NCBI GenBank assembly: GCA_021521415.1
Contig: JAIQDT010000001.1
Span: forward strand, 5,828,001 to 5,892,000
Direction: 5' to 3'
DNA: 64,000 bases
From: Bidens hawaiensis
Lineage: Eukaryota > Streptophyta > Magnoliopsida > Asterales > Asteraceae
Part shown: positions 1 to 12,480 of the stretch, in pieces
How positions within the stretch are numbered: the first letter of the stretch is position 1
How the letters are laid out: every line of letters begins with the position of its first letter
Translations under genes and position numbers: made by a program
The notes under the pieces: generated by a model
Seen by the model: the letters and a program-made list of their open reading frames with translations, nothing else
Told to the model about the DNA's origin: nothing
Database searches by the model: none

Positions 1-1067
1 CTCCTCACCTTACAGCTATTGGAATTTAGCAAAGCATTTAAAACCCTAACCAACTATCAACAAGCTTCTATGATCTAATAGGCCTATTCAACCATAATAA
101 TCAAAACACCAAGAAAAGATTAAACATAAACCCTAAATCTAAAGAACACAATCAAAAGATAAAAGATCTATGTGAAGCAATAGTTAACAATCAATCAAGA
201 TAACAAATACTCATACGCATCATGAAAGCAAAATCAAGTCTTTACTATTAATAAAACGAAACCATAATCAAACAATTGTCCAAAGCAAGAATCAAGTCAA
301 AAACATGTTCATCAAACCTAGGTAGACATGAAGTCTAGCCTAGAATCATTATTAAAAACAATACTAAACAAGTCTTAAAAACAAAGAGGCAAGACATGAC
401 AAATAATGAACAAGGATCGAAATTTAGAGCGATAAAACCCTTTGCAATTGATCCCCGAACACCCGGATGAAAGCTCTCTTGATCCTCCTTAGTTCCTAGC
501 TTCAAATCACCTTCAAATCCTTGGAAAACCTCTCATAATCGGCTGCACTTGTGCTTTTGTTCGGCTAGATTATAAAGGTGTATATATATAACGCATAATG
601 GGCTTGGACTTGCAAAAACGTGTGACCAGGAAGCCCTAGGCGCCCCGCAACGGGAATGGCCTCCCCCGGTCGCGTGCGGCGGCGCTCTTTAGGAGGGATT
701 TTTTTTTTATTTTATTATATATCTTGTAAAATCTTGATAAATCTTCTTCCTGGAACTCCAAGTAACGATTGGAACCTTCTAGGCCTTCTTTTCCTTGACT
801 CACAAGCCACCATCTACATGTAAACAAATCAAAACACTAAGTGGAATAATCAAATAATCATTAACGAACAAAACGAACATAACTTCGCGTAAAATGATAG
901 AATGAATTATAGCTTAACATAAACGACACCAAACGATTAAAAACATGATAAATATGAAATACTTGACTCAAGAACTTAAATTAATAAAAGATAAACGAAA
1001 CATGAACTAAACCGAACTCAAAACATTAAATAAACAAAACTTTACACGGGATTCGAGATGTATATCA
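1..1067 (-). mobile_element. Element A: 3' LTR (left copy, cut by window start)
   Basis: Positions 1-1067 repeat nearly base for base at 4893-5969. The right end (...TATATCA) abuts a purine-rich tract read on the minus strand (AAGTGTGGGGATAT), the polypurine tract of a minus-oriented Ty3/gypsy element, so this is the 3' LTR. The two copies differ at scattered substitutions and small indels; a 12-bp extra stretch (GATGTATAAATA-like) is present only in the right copy near 5950. The outer LTR end and its target duplication lie outside the window. Confidence 0.85.
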
Positions 1068-3004
1068 AATATCCCCACACTTACTCTTTTTTCGTCACTG
1101 AAAAAGTCTAATGCAGTTGGATCAGAATCGGAAAATAAGGTCTTAAAAACATATAGGTTAATTTTTAAATCTTAGAAAAACGCAAAAACCGCGATCACCG
1201 ATGATGTTGTCCACTTAAACCCATGCCTTAATCTTTACCGGGACAAATATGATCTGACAATAATAATACTCAGTGGTTTACACAGTTAAGACCCTCTTAT
1301 TTTCAGCTTTTACCGGATCAGACCACCCCAACTTGACTTAAACCTCAAAATTAGCATATTTAAAACTTTTGTTGCTCTATTTTTTATGAATAGTTAAGAC
1401 GATCAAGGGTATTGTTTATCCACCTAAGCTTAAGCATCAAAGTTTACCAAGCAGCCATTAGATATTATTAAGGTTCAATTAATTAATAGCTAGTGTTCCC
1501 CACAACATGACATACCCCCGTTATCAAGCAATACACCGAACCATAACCATATGTGAGTATGCAAAATTTCATCTGTAGTGCTTACATGTGGCGTGTCCCT
1601 TGTGGTCCGTTTCTTAATGGTAATGAGACGCGAGCAAGGGGACCCCACATGGCTAACAGCGTAGATGATCAAGTCTGTAATGCATTTGTACTTTTGTACT
1701 TTTTGTGATCATGTTTAAAGACTTATGTGGCAGAAAACTGCGGGTTTGCTCTTTTTTAGCTTTGTTTTAAATATTCACAACCCATTTGGAATTGTGAATA
1801 CCCAGATGAATAGTCGGCATACAGACCCATGGTCTCCGGACCCAGGGCATCCCATCAATACAAGATTTAAGGTTATAAAACCATACGCCAATGATGTGTA
1901 AAACACTAAAACTAACAGTTTAAGATTTATATCACAGGCTACACGGCATACTCTAACGTTAAACCTACCCAAGCATCATATGATAACGTATTTAATTTTT
2001 TTAAACTTTTCAAACTTTATAATATTTCCACTTTTTCATACCAAGAATTGAGGCTTGAGTATGGCTGACCTTTCATTACTTATTTTCTACGGACAAAACG
2101 CTTTACCCACAAGAGATTTCCGACCCATCTTATCAAATTGTCCTTTCATTTTCAAGGCTTAGCCTACCGACACATCCCAAGTTAAGTGCGCTTTCTTTTG
2201 ATTATCTCATATTATTAGTAGTTTGAAAAACCAATTTCCGATAAATATCATCATCTCCCACTTTAACGCAAAAAAAAAAACTAGATTCAAGGGACATTTT
2301 TAAATCATTTTTTAAATATTTTTTATTTTTTTATTTTTTATTATTTTTCAAACAAAAACTTAATTTAAACTACGACTCCAATATCCTATCCCCACACTTA
2401 AATTTTGCGTTGTCCTCAATGTAAGGATAAGGACGACTTAAAATAAAAATAAAACTAAAATAATGTCGAACTACAAAAAACTTAAAACTAAAAATTAAAA
2501 ACATAAAACAAAATAAAAATTAACAAGCTAGATAAAGGAAAAGACTTAGCTGGTAATATGCGCATGAAATATGATGCCAAAGTCTTCTTCCATGAATGCC
2601 TTCCAGCTACGAACGTGCTCAGCAAATAGTAACTCGTTCTCTCTCACACGAACGCAAGCGGCAAAACAAAACAAACATATCTAAAAATGTATCTTATCAT
2701 AATGATAGATATTAAGCAATTAAAGTGTTTCACATCAACCGACAAATAAATCATGAATAATTAGCAGTAAATAATAAATATAAAGTATACGTTTCAGTTG
2801 CTCCATCATCCCCACACTTTTCTTTTACAATATACTCTTCCTTGGGGATCGTCTCTCTAGCTCGTTCAATCTGCAAACTAGCAAAACCCAAAAACACAAA
2901 AACAAAGAAAAACTACGTTAGGGACTCAAAGAAAATAAAATAAAAATAATAAAATATACAAACTCAACACTTGAGTTTTCACTCAAGAACCCATGTTATG
3001 CGAA
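1068..3004 (-). other. Element A: 3' untranslated region with polypurine tracts
   Basis: AT-rich, no supported coding. On the minus strand it contains the Athila-lineage hallmark ACATTGAGGAC...AAGTGTGGGGA at about 2391-2425, a similar CCCCACACTT (plus strand) near 2810, and the tract touching the LTR at 1068-1082. Reverse transcriptase, RNase H and integrase should lie upstream of this region in a complete element; none is present. Confidence 0.7.
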
Positions 3005-3826
3005 TCACGTGGCGGACCGAGTGGAGATTCCTCCACCTCGGTAGAACTCCAATGCCCTCAAAAATTCCGAATCACGATCCAACCATTCATCAACCTTTGT
3101 CTTCTTCTTTCTAACTCTACGAACCTTTTCAAACTTCCGCTTTCCACCACATCTTTCTCCAACACACTTTACCATTTTTCGAGAACTAGAACCCTCTCGC
3201 CCATTTTTCACACTAATACTCACCGAATGGGAATCGTCAAGATTAGGGCCCATGCCCGAGATAATTGATTCTATCGAGTAAACTGGGTGACATGGATCAA
3301 TAAGACCGTCTTGATCACTCGGAGGCCTCATGAACTTCGCCAAATAAGTGGCACTATCTTCACCGGCTCGAAGAGTTATCTTTCCTTCAAACACATCTAT
3401 GATTTCCCTAGCAGTACGTATAAACAGACGACCCAAAATGATAGGAACTCTCTCGTCGGCCTCCATATCTAAAACAACAAAATCTGCGGGAAAAACCAAA
3501 TTATCTACCTTAACGAGCAAATTTTTCACGACACCCCTCGGATACTTAATGAAACTATAGGCTAAAGACAATGTCATACGAGTAGGGGTGAGATCTCCGA
3601 GACCCAACTTTTCGTATAAAGAATACGGCATGAGGTTTATGCTAGCTCCAAGATCAGCTAATGCTTGACACGTTGTATCACTTCCGAAAAGACATGGAAT
3701 GGTAAAAACGCTGGGGTCGGGTAATTTTTCCGGAACTTTATTTAGAACTACTGCAGAACACTCTCCATTCAACGGTACAGTCGACAACTCCTCCAACTTA
3801 TCCTTCCTTTTAAGAAGATCTTTCAA
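3005..3826 (-). pseudogene. Element A: gypsy aspartic protease region
   Basis: The 273-residue frame carries a retropepsin-like domain of the Athila/Tat type. The active-site motif is DLGASINLMP (about residue 58), followed by the flap-region pattern IKYPRGVVKNLLVKVD and the IILGRLFI motif near residue 130. Family members usually read DLGAS and ILGRPF, so the catalytic Asp is kept. A basic KKRKFEKVRRVRKKK-like tail follows and the frame stops; it does not continue into reverse transcriptase. It joins the gag fragment upstream only through a one-base frameshift at the T-run near 3826. The first in-frame residue is a Leu codon, so no true start exists here. Confidence 0.8.
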
Positions 3827-4290
3827 AAATTGGCGTATTTAGGCATATGTTGGAGGACTTCGACGAACGGGAGGTTAACACTTAATTGGCTAAATATATT
3901 AAGAAAATGCCCGTAATCTTTCGTATACTGTTGATGCTTTAGACTAGCGGGATACGGGACATAAGTAGGGTTAATGATGTGTGGTGGTGGCCTGACTCCA
4001 ACTGGCTTCTTTTCAACTAGTGGCTCAATAATCGGTGTTGTAACTTGTGACTTACCCGGAGCCTCTACCTCTATCTCCTCATCTGCCAATTCATCGTCCC
4101 CATTTCTCCCAATTTCTTTACTAACTACCTCCGGACCAAAAACCCTACCACTACGAGTGGAGATGGCTTTCAATTGAGCAGCCAGATTAGTTTGAGGAAT
4201 ACCCGAAAACTGACCTGGAGACCTTTATTCTAAACGACGAGCAATATCACCAACAGTTCTTTGAATATCGAGAATAGAAACTAGACTTAA
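3823..4290 (-). pseudogene. Element A: gag C-terminal fragment
   Basis: The 116-residue frame 4173-3823 begins in the family-typical LKAISTRSG context and ends MPKYANF, the well-known gag-protease linker of Athila/Tat elements. Reading upstream on the minus strand, the same frame continues to about 4290 (TVGDIARRLE...) with a TAA stop near 4227. The N-terminal gag and the primer-binding site are missing, so the coding sequence appears fused almost directly to LTR sequence, implying a deletion. The end at 3823 is caused by a missing T in a five-T run. Confidence 0.75.
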
Positions 4291-4299
4291 GACTCAACT

Positions 4300-5969
4300 A
4301 AGCAAAACACCGATAAGTGAACCGGTCAATTGTACTAAAGCTAAGTAATTCCGGAATATCGAACCCACGGGACTTTATAAATTACGTAAATTAACTAATT
4401 AGACTCGACTTACGGCACGACTATTTATTATTAATGTTTTAAGGGGGTTTTTAAACTAATATTAAACTAAGAAAGTAAATAAACAAGCAAACGAGAAAAC
4501 AAGCAGATGAATCACAAGATCAAAACCAATCAGAGAAGGAATCTACCAAGGTAAGAATCCCATGTATCAACAATCATCAAGCAATGGACAAATAACATGA
4601 TTATGGAAACTGATTTCTAAACGTATTGATCTAACAAACCCTAAAGGAACCTTGACCGAATCAAACGACACCCAAAAGAAAATTATTAGATTATTAAGCA
4701 ATCAGTATTATTGATTTCTGCAAAGTCATCAAAAAGAGTTATTTAATGGTATCATAGGCAAGCAATCTTACGAAACACTAAACCCTAGATAACTTGATAA
4801 GCTAAACATGACATCATGAACATGGATCAACACAATAAACAAGAATATTGTCACTATCTATCCTAGCATGCAATTGACCAAGACACATGAACAACTCCTC
4901 ACCTTACAGCTATTGGAATTTAGCAAAGCATTTAAAACCCTAACCGACTATCAACAAGCTTCTATGATCTAATAGGCCTATTCAACCATAATAATCAAAA
5001 CACCAAGAAAAGATTAAACATAAACCCTAAATCTAAAGAACACAATCAAAAGATAAAAGATCTATGTGAAGCAATAGTTAACAATCAATCCAGATAACAA
5101 ATACTCATACGCATCATGAAAGAAAAATCAAGTCTTTACTATTAATAAAACGAAACCATAATCAAACAATTGTCCAAAGCAAGAATCAAGTCAAAAACAT
5201 GTTCATCAAACCTAGGTAGACATGAAGTCTAGCCTAGAATCATTATTAAAAACAATACTAAACAAGTCTTAAAAACAAAGAGGTAAGACATGACAAATAA
5301 TGAACAAGGAACGAAATTTAGAGCGATAAAACCCTTTGCAATTGATCCTCGAACACCCGGATGAAAGCTCTCTTGATCCTCCTTAGTTCCTAGCTTCAAA
5401 TCACCTTCAAATCCTTGGAAAACCTCTCATAATCGGCTGCACTTGTGCTTTTGTTCGGCTAGAGTATAAAGGTGTATATATATAACGCATAATGGGCTTG
5501 GACTTGCAAAAACGTGTGACCAGGAAGCCCTAGGCGCCCCGCAACGGGAATGGCCTCCCCCGGTCGCGTGCGGCGGCGCTCTTTAGGAGGGATTTTTCTT
5601 TTATTTTATTTTATTATATATCTTGTAAAATCTTGATAAATCTTCTTCCTTGAACTCCAAGTAACGATTGGAACCTTCTAGGCCTTCTTTTCCTTGACTC
5701 ACAAGCCACCATCTACATGAAAACAAATCAAAACACTAAGTGGAATAATCATGTAATCATTAACGAACATAACTTAGCATAAAATGATAGAAAGAATTAA
5801 AGTTTAACATGAAAGACACCAAACGATTCAAAACATGATTAATATGAAATACTTGACTCAAGAACATAAATTAATAAAACATAAACGAAACATGAATTAA
5901 ACCGAACTCAAAACATTAAATAAACAAAACTTTACACGAGATTCGAGATGTATAAATAGATGTATATCA
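4300..5969 (-). mobile_element. Element A: 5' LTR (right copy)
   Basis: The part 4893-5969 matches 1-1067. The LTR probably reaches left to about 4300, where a stretch with GTCCCGTGGGTTCGA (minus strand), common in Athila-like LTRs, runs into gag remnants; this inner edge is inferred because the other copy is cut by the window. The right end is TGTATATCA at 5969, followed by ATGAC (5970-5974) as the candidate target duplication, whose partner lies off-window. No primer-binding site is visible beside the inner end. Confidence 0.7.
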
Positions 5970-6257
5970 ATGACAAATCAAACCCAAGTGATGTACCAGT
6001 TGGAATCGCAAGTTCAAGTCTTGAATATTGTAGATTTATGATTAAAAACACGAGCTGTACTTTGAAAAACACGGCCCGTCTTTGATTATAGGTCAACAAA
6101 AGTCAAAATAAGACATTGGTCAAACAGCCAAGAACCAACAGCATGGGGTCGTGCCTCAAAAAGCATGGGACCGCGCTTCATGAAGTACGGCACCGAGGTT
6201 TTGCCTACGTTCCAGCTTTTTAGAAATATTTTAACATTGAGCTGATCTGAGTATGAA
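5970..6257 (+). other. Element B remnant upstream of its 3' ORF
   Basis: No supported coding. It contains several CACGGCCCGT/CATGGGGTCGTGCC-type motifs also seen in the LTR of element B (9680-9885), so it probably belongs to the same element or a relative into which element A inserted. Confidence 0.4.
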
Positions 6258-7530
6258 TTGCAGTTGGCTGAGTACGGAGAGGATGAAAACGCCTTCTTGA
6301 TCTTCCATGAACACACTGAAAGAGCTGAACGGGCCGAACAAAGAACGGGTTACCTTAAAAATTTTCGTCCAGAACCAAATTTTTATGCTTGCAAAAACAC
6401 GTTAAAGCAAGTAAATCAACGGAGGAGGTACAAGAATCTTATGAAAGGACCATGGGAACGTGTTCTGAACCAAAAAGGAAAAGCATTTACTGAATTAACC
6501 AAGGTGTTCTTGGCCTCTTTTTCTTTCAAGAAAAGAAATATGTATATGTGGTATGAAGAAGCAGTCGAGTTTGGGTGTGGGGGAGAGTGGCACACGAAAT
6601 TGGTCACCCAACTTCGGGATCGATCTGGGCATTTAAACGAGTGATGAAACAGACATATCCATCTGGTAAGAGTCCATGACTACATTTGCAGACGAGGATG
6701 CTGATAAAGGAGCAGAGGCAGGAGACACCAGATTACAAGCATGGCAACAACTAAGTTACGGGGATGAAGAATACAATGAAAGTAGCACGAAGAGCACGGC
6801 TTTACGCAACCCACTTATGAGATATATTTACTGGCTACTGAGCCATACAGTAACCGCTCGTGGTCAAAGTGAGGGGGTCGTGAACTTGAATGATTTATGG
6901 ACCATGTATTGCATCAAGAATGACACACCTTGCAACATCACTAATATGTTATGTTAACTGTTCAGAACCAACGCAAATGCAAGGTGCCCAAACACCCCGA
7001 TCTTTGGTGGTCCAAGGATTTACAAGCTTTACAGAGCTTACCATGCAGACACAGAGGGAACCCGAAGCCCAGACCCGATTCCTCTTTACCTCGGTTTTCG
7101 TATCGACATGCACATGGTCCAACAAATTTGTAGAAACCCGGACGTATGGAGGTTTCAGGATAACCTGAACCAGATTTGGGATCCTGAGAACCCAGCTGAT
7201 ATGATGATCCAGGATGTACCAGAGAGGAGAGGAGGATCACCACCCCGACAGACCCGCCGCCGCACTTACTCTCAGCAGGGCGACCCATCATAATCAGGAG
7301 CCGGCCCCAGCTCGTCATACAACAACCAGTATTCATTTGAGGGCCTATACGGGATCATTGATCAGTTCCAGACTCACACCACCGCCTCTTTTGACACGTT
7401 ATCATCACAGATTGTTGATTCCAACGCACAGCGAGCAGTAGAGTATGCAGAGACGAGGCGAGAGATTGACCGTTTGGGTGAGTGCGTGAACAGGCAATGG
7501 GGACCGTTCGACCCGAACACGGGTAACTGA
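6258..7530 (+). pseudogene. Element B: broken ORF in the env-like position of an Athila-type element
   Basis: At least four open segments in shifting frames (6258-6644, 6676-6957, 6951-7133, 7108-7530) read as one decayed protein. Recognisable stretches include RNPLMRYIYWLLSHTVTARG and VNLNDLWTMYCIKND in the second segment and KVPKHPDLWWSKDLQ in the third. The last segment contains an in-frame TAA at 7291-7293 and ends ...GPFDPNTGN at 7530. It lies just before the ACATTGAGGTCAATGT/AAGTGTGGGG motif, where Athila elements carry an extra ORF of envelope-like position. The family assignment rests on position and general character; the function is unknown. No membrane segment is evident. Confidence 0.5.
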
Positions 7531-9395
7531 CGAGCAGCACCATTGGTAGGTCAGGTATGGGCATGTGTCCGGGTGGTAGTACTTTTAACATTATTATCAT
7601 GTTTGTTTTAAACAATTGACATTCTTTCATTTGGTTGTTTGTCTGTCTGGATACTCATTATGGCCGTACGTGCCAAGACGCTATATTAGGTACTTATTTA
7701 GCCCATGTGGGCAGAGGGTGGATGACTCCATACCCGATTTTCAGTAGTATTATGCTTGGTTGTTTGTGGTTGTTTGCAGTTGTTTATAATCCATGTACAA
7801 AACAGGAAATCGGACGAAAAGCAGCGGACGCTCTGTCGAAATTTCGTTAACCCATAGGGAAGTTCCTTTCCATTTTACCACCATACTTCATTCGAATCCT
7901 AATCTTTTTATGAATCTTTTCACATTGAGGTCAATGTGAGATTCAAGTGTGGGGAGGGGAATTACTTGACCAATTGCTTGCTCAACTAATTATAAGATTC
8001 TCTAATAACAAAATTTTTGTAGCAAATAAAGACTACTTTTATAACAAAACCAAAAGAAAATCCAAGAAAATATTTTGCAAATAACCAACTAGAAATCTAT
8101 TATAACCAAAAAGTGAAAAGAAGTTTTGTAATACTGAAAATAAATTTATGCAAAATATGGAGTTTATACCCAATTCCTCCGTTAATGTGAGATGAACCTC
8201 ATGCCATATAAATATTTTTTCGGAAGATTTGAGTGAGTCATATGTATCATGTGATTTATAACCTGTCGCAGTTATTCATTTCAAGACCACACGAAGCGTT
8301 AAATAAGGAATAAGGTAATATTATCACAATTCCCTCAAACCGTTCTCCAAATTACGAAAACCCAAAAACCTTAACCAAAACCTTACCATTTTATCCATCT
8401 CACCGGTAAAATACAACACTAGTCTTTTACCGGTATACCCTAAAGAACTAGAAATGCATTCTTTGGATTTCAATATCTTTTGCTGTATACATTTCGCAAA
8501 ACCTAGGTTGTCTCCAGAAATTAGGGAGAGATTTTTTCTCTTTAGCAATGAGGTGAGGAAAAAGTGGCGCCAAGATGAACAAATGCCACCATTTTGTTGA
8601 GTTTTCAAAAGCGCAATGAAAAGAAGAGCAAAAAGATATGAACGATGCTTAGGATGCAGAAACTGGTCCCACAAAGGAAGATGTAGAAAAAGTCAAACTC
8701 GGTCTTAACATGAATATACCGAACTAATGAGAGTGGGGCTATTAGGCTCAAAGCTGAACGATCCATTAGAGTTGGAAGTTATGTTCAGAGCAGGATTGAG
8801 GAAGAACTGATCCACATCCTCGACAAAACTGGTCTTGACGATCTGACCTTAAAAGAGTCACTAGGTTTATAAAAAAATATATCACACAAACGGGAGAAAA
8901 GAAGCTGACCATTGAAGACATCTTAAGATTCCCGACAATCAGCAAAAGTTGTATTTACCATCCTCATTAATCTAAAACCCTGAACCGACAAATACCAATC
9001 TCTATTTAGATCAAACCAACCCATATTACCTTATGATCAAGGCAACCCTTCACAAAGGTGGAGATTTGAACTTGTTACAAGCTTATTTTTCACAGGTCAC
9101 ATTTTGACTAAAGAGTGTTCACATACATACATCACATGTTTGATCAAGATATACAAACCGAGTGTGAATGTACAATGTGAGAACGTGACGTTTTGCATAA
9201 ACAGAAGCTTATATAAACAAATCACCTTTTTATATCACTACATATATTCCTATGATTTAAGGTTGGTTATTTTATTCCCATTTTCTTGTAACTCTTTTGA
9301 GGATGATTAAAGCTATGGTCGTAACTTGCTATTTTTAGTGAGTATTTTATATGTAGCTTGCTTGAGGATAAGCAAGGTTCAAGTGTGGGGATGTT
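7531..9395 (+). other. Element B: 3' untranslated region
   Basis: AT-rich, no supported coding. It begins with the ATTGAGGTCAATGTGAG...AAGTGTGGGGAGGGG hallmark at 7923-7961 and ends with the LTR-adjacent polypurine tract AAGTGTGGGGATGT at 9381-9394. The same two-tract arrangement occurs inverted in element A (about 2391-2425 and 1068-1082). Confidence 0.6.
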
Positions 9396-9897
9396 TGATG
9401 TACATAAAATTATACATCTTTTTAGCATCAAATAATCTCTAAAAACTGCAACATCTATCAAATAACATAGCTCAGACGGCTACTTATCAAATTAAAATGC
9501 AATTTCAAGTAAACCCAAGCCTTAAACGAAGAAACAAAAGAAAAGATGAAGAAAAATGAAAGATTATCCAAGAAAAAACCCCAACCATGCCCCCGTGCTT
9601 CCCTGACCATTCCCCCATGCTTCTGAACACAAAAAAAGACAAAAATCTGCAAGAAAAGACAAATACTGGACACAGAAACACGGGGTCATGCTTAGGAAAC
9701 CATGGGGCCGTGGTCACCTTTTAGATAAGACAAAAAGAATTATCACATGTCACAAAAAAGCACGGGGTCGTGCCTCAGAAAGCACGCCCCCTGGTAAGTC
9801 ATCATGTACGATATGATAGCATTTAATGCAACTGGACACCTGGACACGGGGGCGTGCCTCTAGAAGCACGGGGCCGTGCCTCTCACTCCAGGCTGCC

Positions 9898-9905
9898 TAT
9901 AAATA
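9898..9905 (+). promoter_or_regulatory. LTR promoter TATA box (element B)
   Basis: TATAAATA followed by AGAGGC, about 500 bp into the LTR, just downstream of the GC-rich palindrome cluster. This is where U3 should pass into R, so transcription would start around 9930. Confidence 0.6.
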
Positions 9906-10914
9906 GAGGCTCTTGTTGCATGGATGAAGTGCGCTTAAAGAAAATCTCTAAATGGGTTTCTCTTATAAAAACACCCACATTACACTCATATTGAAGATCT
10001 TGTAGAGAGTTTGAAGGCTTGGAGGTTACCATTGTCATCCATCATTACCAACATCATTATCATCTATCATCATCATTAAGAAGGAAGATTCATCCACATT
10101 TGGTTAGATTGTTCTAGTTTATTCATATGTTTGTTATCATCATCTCTTTTAATGTTCATAGCAATGCTCATTATGAGCTAAACTCCATTCGCCATCTAAA
10201 ATCTATGAAGAAGCTTTGTTTTACTTAATGATTATATGAAACATGTGTTTGGTTTGGTAAAGTACATGGTTATTTTGCAATTATCCTTTGATGAAGAAAT
10301 GTTTTATCACTTTAACTCGATATATCAAGGTTGATGATTAATAATCATTCATGTTAACTCATGTTCTTGGAAACTAGAAATGATAAAAAGAATATTTTGA
10401 TACTTATTCAAGATAAAACATGGATCCTTATGTTGTATTTAGAAATGATGAGATATAATTTATGACCTATTTCTCTAGTTTTGATAACTCTAAAATAACA
10501 TTGTTAACACGATTGCTTAGGTTATCATGCTAGTTAAAGAAATCATATGTTAATGGAATGTGTACTTATAACCTAATTAAATCAAACAAGGGGAGGTTGT
10601 GTGAGTTAACTACAACCACTCGAAGTTGTTAGGATTAGTATTTGAGAAATCGAAGTCAATCCTAATCTTTCTACTATATCAAACTGCTTGTCTACTTAGT
10701 AGCCAGACATTAGGAAAGGATGAACTTTAAAATGAGCATGCTACTTTCTTTTATGTCATAGAATATGTTATGAAGGACTATTCTATCATATATTATTAGG
10801 ACAAGTTTATCACATGTTTATTTAATAATCATCAAGGAATAATGGAGTGGATTCTTAATCTAAGATGGTAACTTTCATATAATTGAATTACTCACTTAGA
10901 ATTCCTCTTCTTGT

Positions 10915-10917
<3 letters not shown>

Positions 10918-10946
<29 letters not shown>
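10918..10946. repeat. (TA)n microsatellite
   Basis: Uninterrupted TA dinucleotides inside the LTR of element B. Confidence 0.95.
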
Positions 10947-10948
<2 letters not shown>

Positions 10949-11221
10949 TATTTCTATTTTATAAAAAGTTTAAAAATCAACATCAAAATTATTAAACCCT
11001 TCGATTAAAGTAAGACGAAGATTCATTATTTGAAACATTTGTCTCCACAGATCGATACTTGGTTCTTACCAATACTATTATATATATACGATAGGTACAC
11101 TTGCCTATTTTGTGTGTGTTCGGTCTTAGTAGAAATCACTTTTATAAATTTAAAACACGATCTTGTGCAAAAGCTAAAACCCCATCTCCTTTATATTTCA
11201 CATCACACGCAGCACACATCA

Positions 11222-11393
11222 TATACATATAATATAGAATAACTTTTCTACATCTGAAATAAATAACCACCGCCCTATTATTAAACCATAGCCAACCAAC
11301 CACTGCTCAGCAAAGAACCGTAGTTTGCCATGAACAGCTGTCGCAACGAACCACTACCAGCCAGGAACTATCGGAATCTACCAATCACCCACA
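11222..11393. other. Spacer between elements B and C1
   Basis: Short stretch with no recognisable feature. It and 37757-38169 flank the C1 nest and represent the older host sequence. Confidence 0.5.
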
Positions 11394-11684
11394 TGATGGT
11401 ATCAGGTGGATAATAACAAAGGATGATCAGGTTATGATGAAGGCTATTAATTTAATTGATAATATAGAATTGCATGCATCAGGACATCAACGAGCCCACT
11501 TAAATAGAGAGTCTTACAATGGATAAAACCAAGAAACTAGGGCAAACCAAAAGACCAGGACTCTAACTAACTTGACCGAGTTCTCAGCATAATTATTAAA
11601 ATTTAAAACAGACTTAACAATAAACAAATAATTAAATTAGCCTTCATGCATGCAGCTCCCGTGAGAATGAATCAATTTTCATTA
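11394..11684 (-). repeat. C1 3' LTR
   Basis: It matches 35233-35459 plus 37693-37756. Its right end TTTTCA(TTA) is followed by a polypurine tract on the minus strand (AATCAAGTGAGGG), which fixes orientation. Confidence 0.8.
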
Positions 11685-11963
11685 CCCTCACTTGATTCAT
11701 GCTCCATTACTCCAAGCCAGTATCGATAATGAACAAAATTTTCTCAAAAGAGGGCCTTCGGGACTCTAACTAACTTGACCAAGTCTCAGCATAATTATTC
11801 AAATTTAAAACAGACTTAACAATAAACAAATAATTAAATTAGCCTTCATGCATGCAGCTCACGTGAGAATGAATCAATTTTCATTACCCTCCCTTGATTC
11901 ATGCTCCATTACTCCAAGCCAGTATCGATAATAAACAAACTATTCTCTACAGAGGGCCTTTGG
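11558..11963 (-). repeat. 203-bp tandem duplication spanning LTR end, polypurine tract and internal edge
   Basis: Two copies with an offset of 203 bp (11558-11760 and 11761-11963) begin GGACTCTAAC and end AGGGCCTT(C/T)GG. Each holds the U3 start of the LTR, the polypurine tract (AAGTGAGGG or AAGGGAGGG) and about 75 bp beyond. The duplication is absent from the other LTR, so it arose after insertion or during reverse transcription. Confidence 0.85.
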
Positions 11964-12480
11964 TAGAACATCTGCAAGCTGCTCACTGGTGATGCAATAT
12001 ACCAACTTCACTTTTTCTTGAGATACCATTTCTCGAATGCAACGATGCTTGAGTCAATATGCTTTGAACGACTATGCAGTATAAGATTCTTGCTCAAGTT
12101 TTGAACGATTGTCACGATACATTAAAGTAGCAACCTTTTGATCAAATCCGAGATCAGTAAGTACCCTCCTTAACCACATTGCTTGACAAATAGCTGCAGT
12201 TGAGGCAATACATTCCGCTTCCGTACTGGAGAGAGAAATCGTTGCTTGTTTCTTAGAACTCCATGTCACTGCACCACTTCCAAGGGAGAAAAAAATGGCC
12301 GAAAAACTTTTCCTGTCATCTTGAGAACTAGCCCAATCAGTATCAGTGAAGCCAATCAACTCAACCTTTATACCCTTACCATACCAGAGACCAAAATAGG
12401 TAGTACCTACCACATATCTTAGAATCCTTCTTGCAGCTCCAAAGTGAATCTTGGATGGTGACTACATAACCCGAGCTACA
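11964..12480 (-). pseudogene. C1 RNase H domain (3' part of pol)
   Basis: The open segment 12413-12072 shows the copia RNase H signature: FTDTDWASS, SSKKQATISLSSTEAEC and WLRRVLTDLGF. The frame continues upstream to 12480 (SPSKIHFGAARRILRYV-like, with a TAG inside) and is cut there by C2. The remainder of the domain junction lies at 31047 and above on the other side of C2. Downstream of 12072 the frame is closed. Confidence 0.85.

Larger units (their letters stand above)
9396..11221 (+). mobile_element. Element B: 3' LTR of an Athila-like gypsy element
   Basis: It starts TGATGTACAT directly after the polypurine tract. It holds several GC-rich palindromic CACGGGG(T/G)CGTGCC motifs (9680-9885), a TATA box at 9898-9905, and a (TA)n run at 10918-10946. 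The 3' end is placed near 11221 from the typical terminal part with CA; no second intact copy is in the window to confirm it. The 5' LTR has been lost or lies elsewhere. Confidence 0.65.

Noticed and set aside
3005..3268. Plus-strand open frame at 2993-3268
   Set aside because: It is the antisense shadow of the element A protease frame and has no domain of its own.
7635..7850. Plus-strand 71-codon frame with hydrophobic stretch
   Set aside because: It follows the stop of the element B ORF, shows no family motif and sits in the 3' untranslated region.
11030..11242. Plus-strand frame at the end of the element B LTR
   Set aside because: Lies in LTR sequence and has no recognisable domain.
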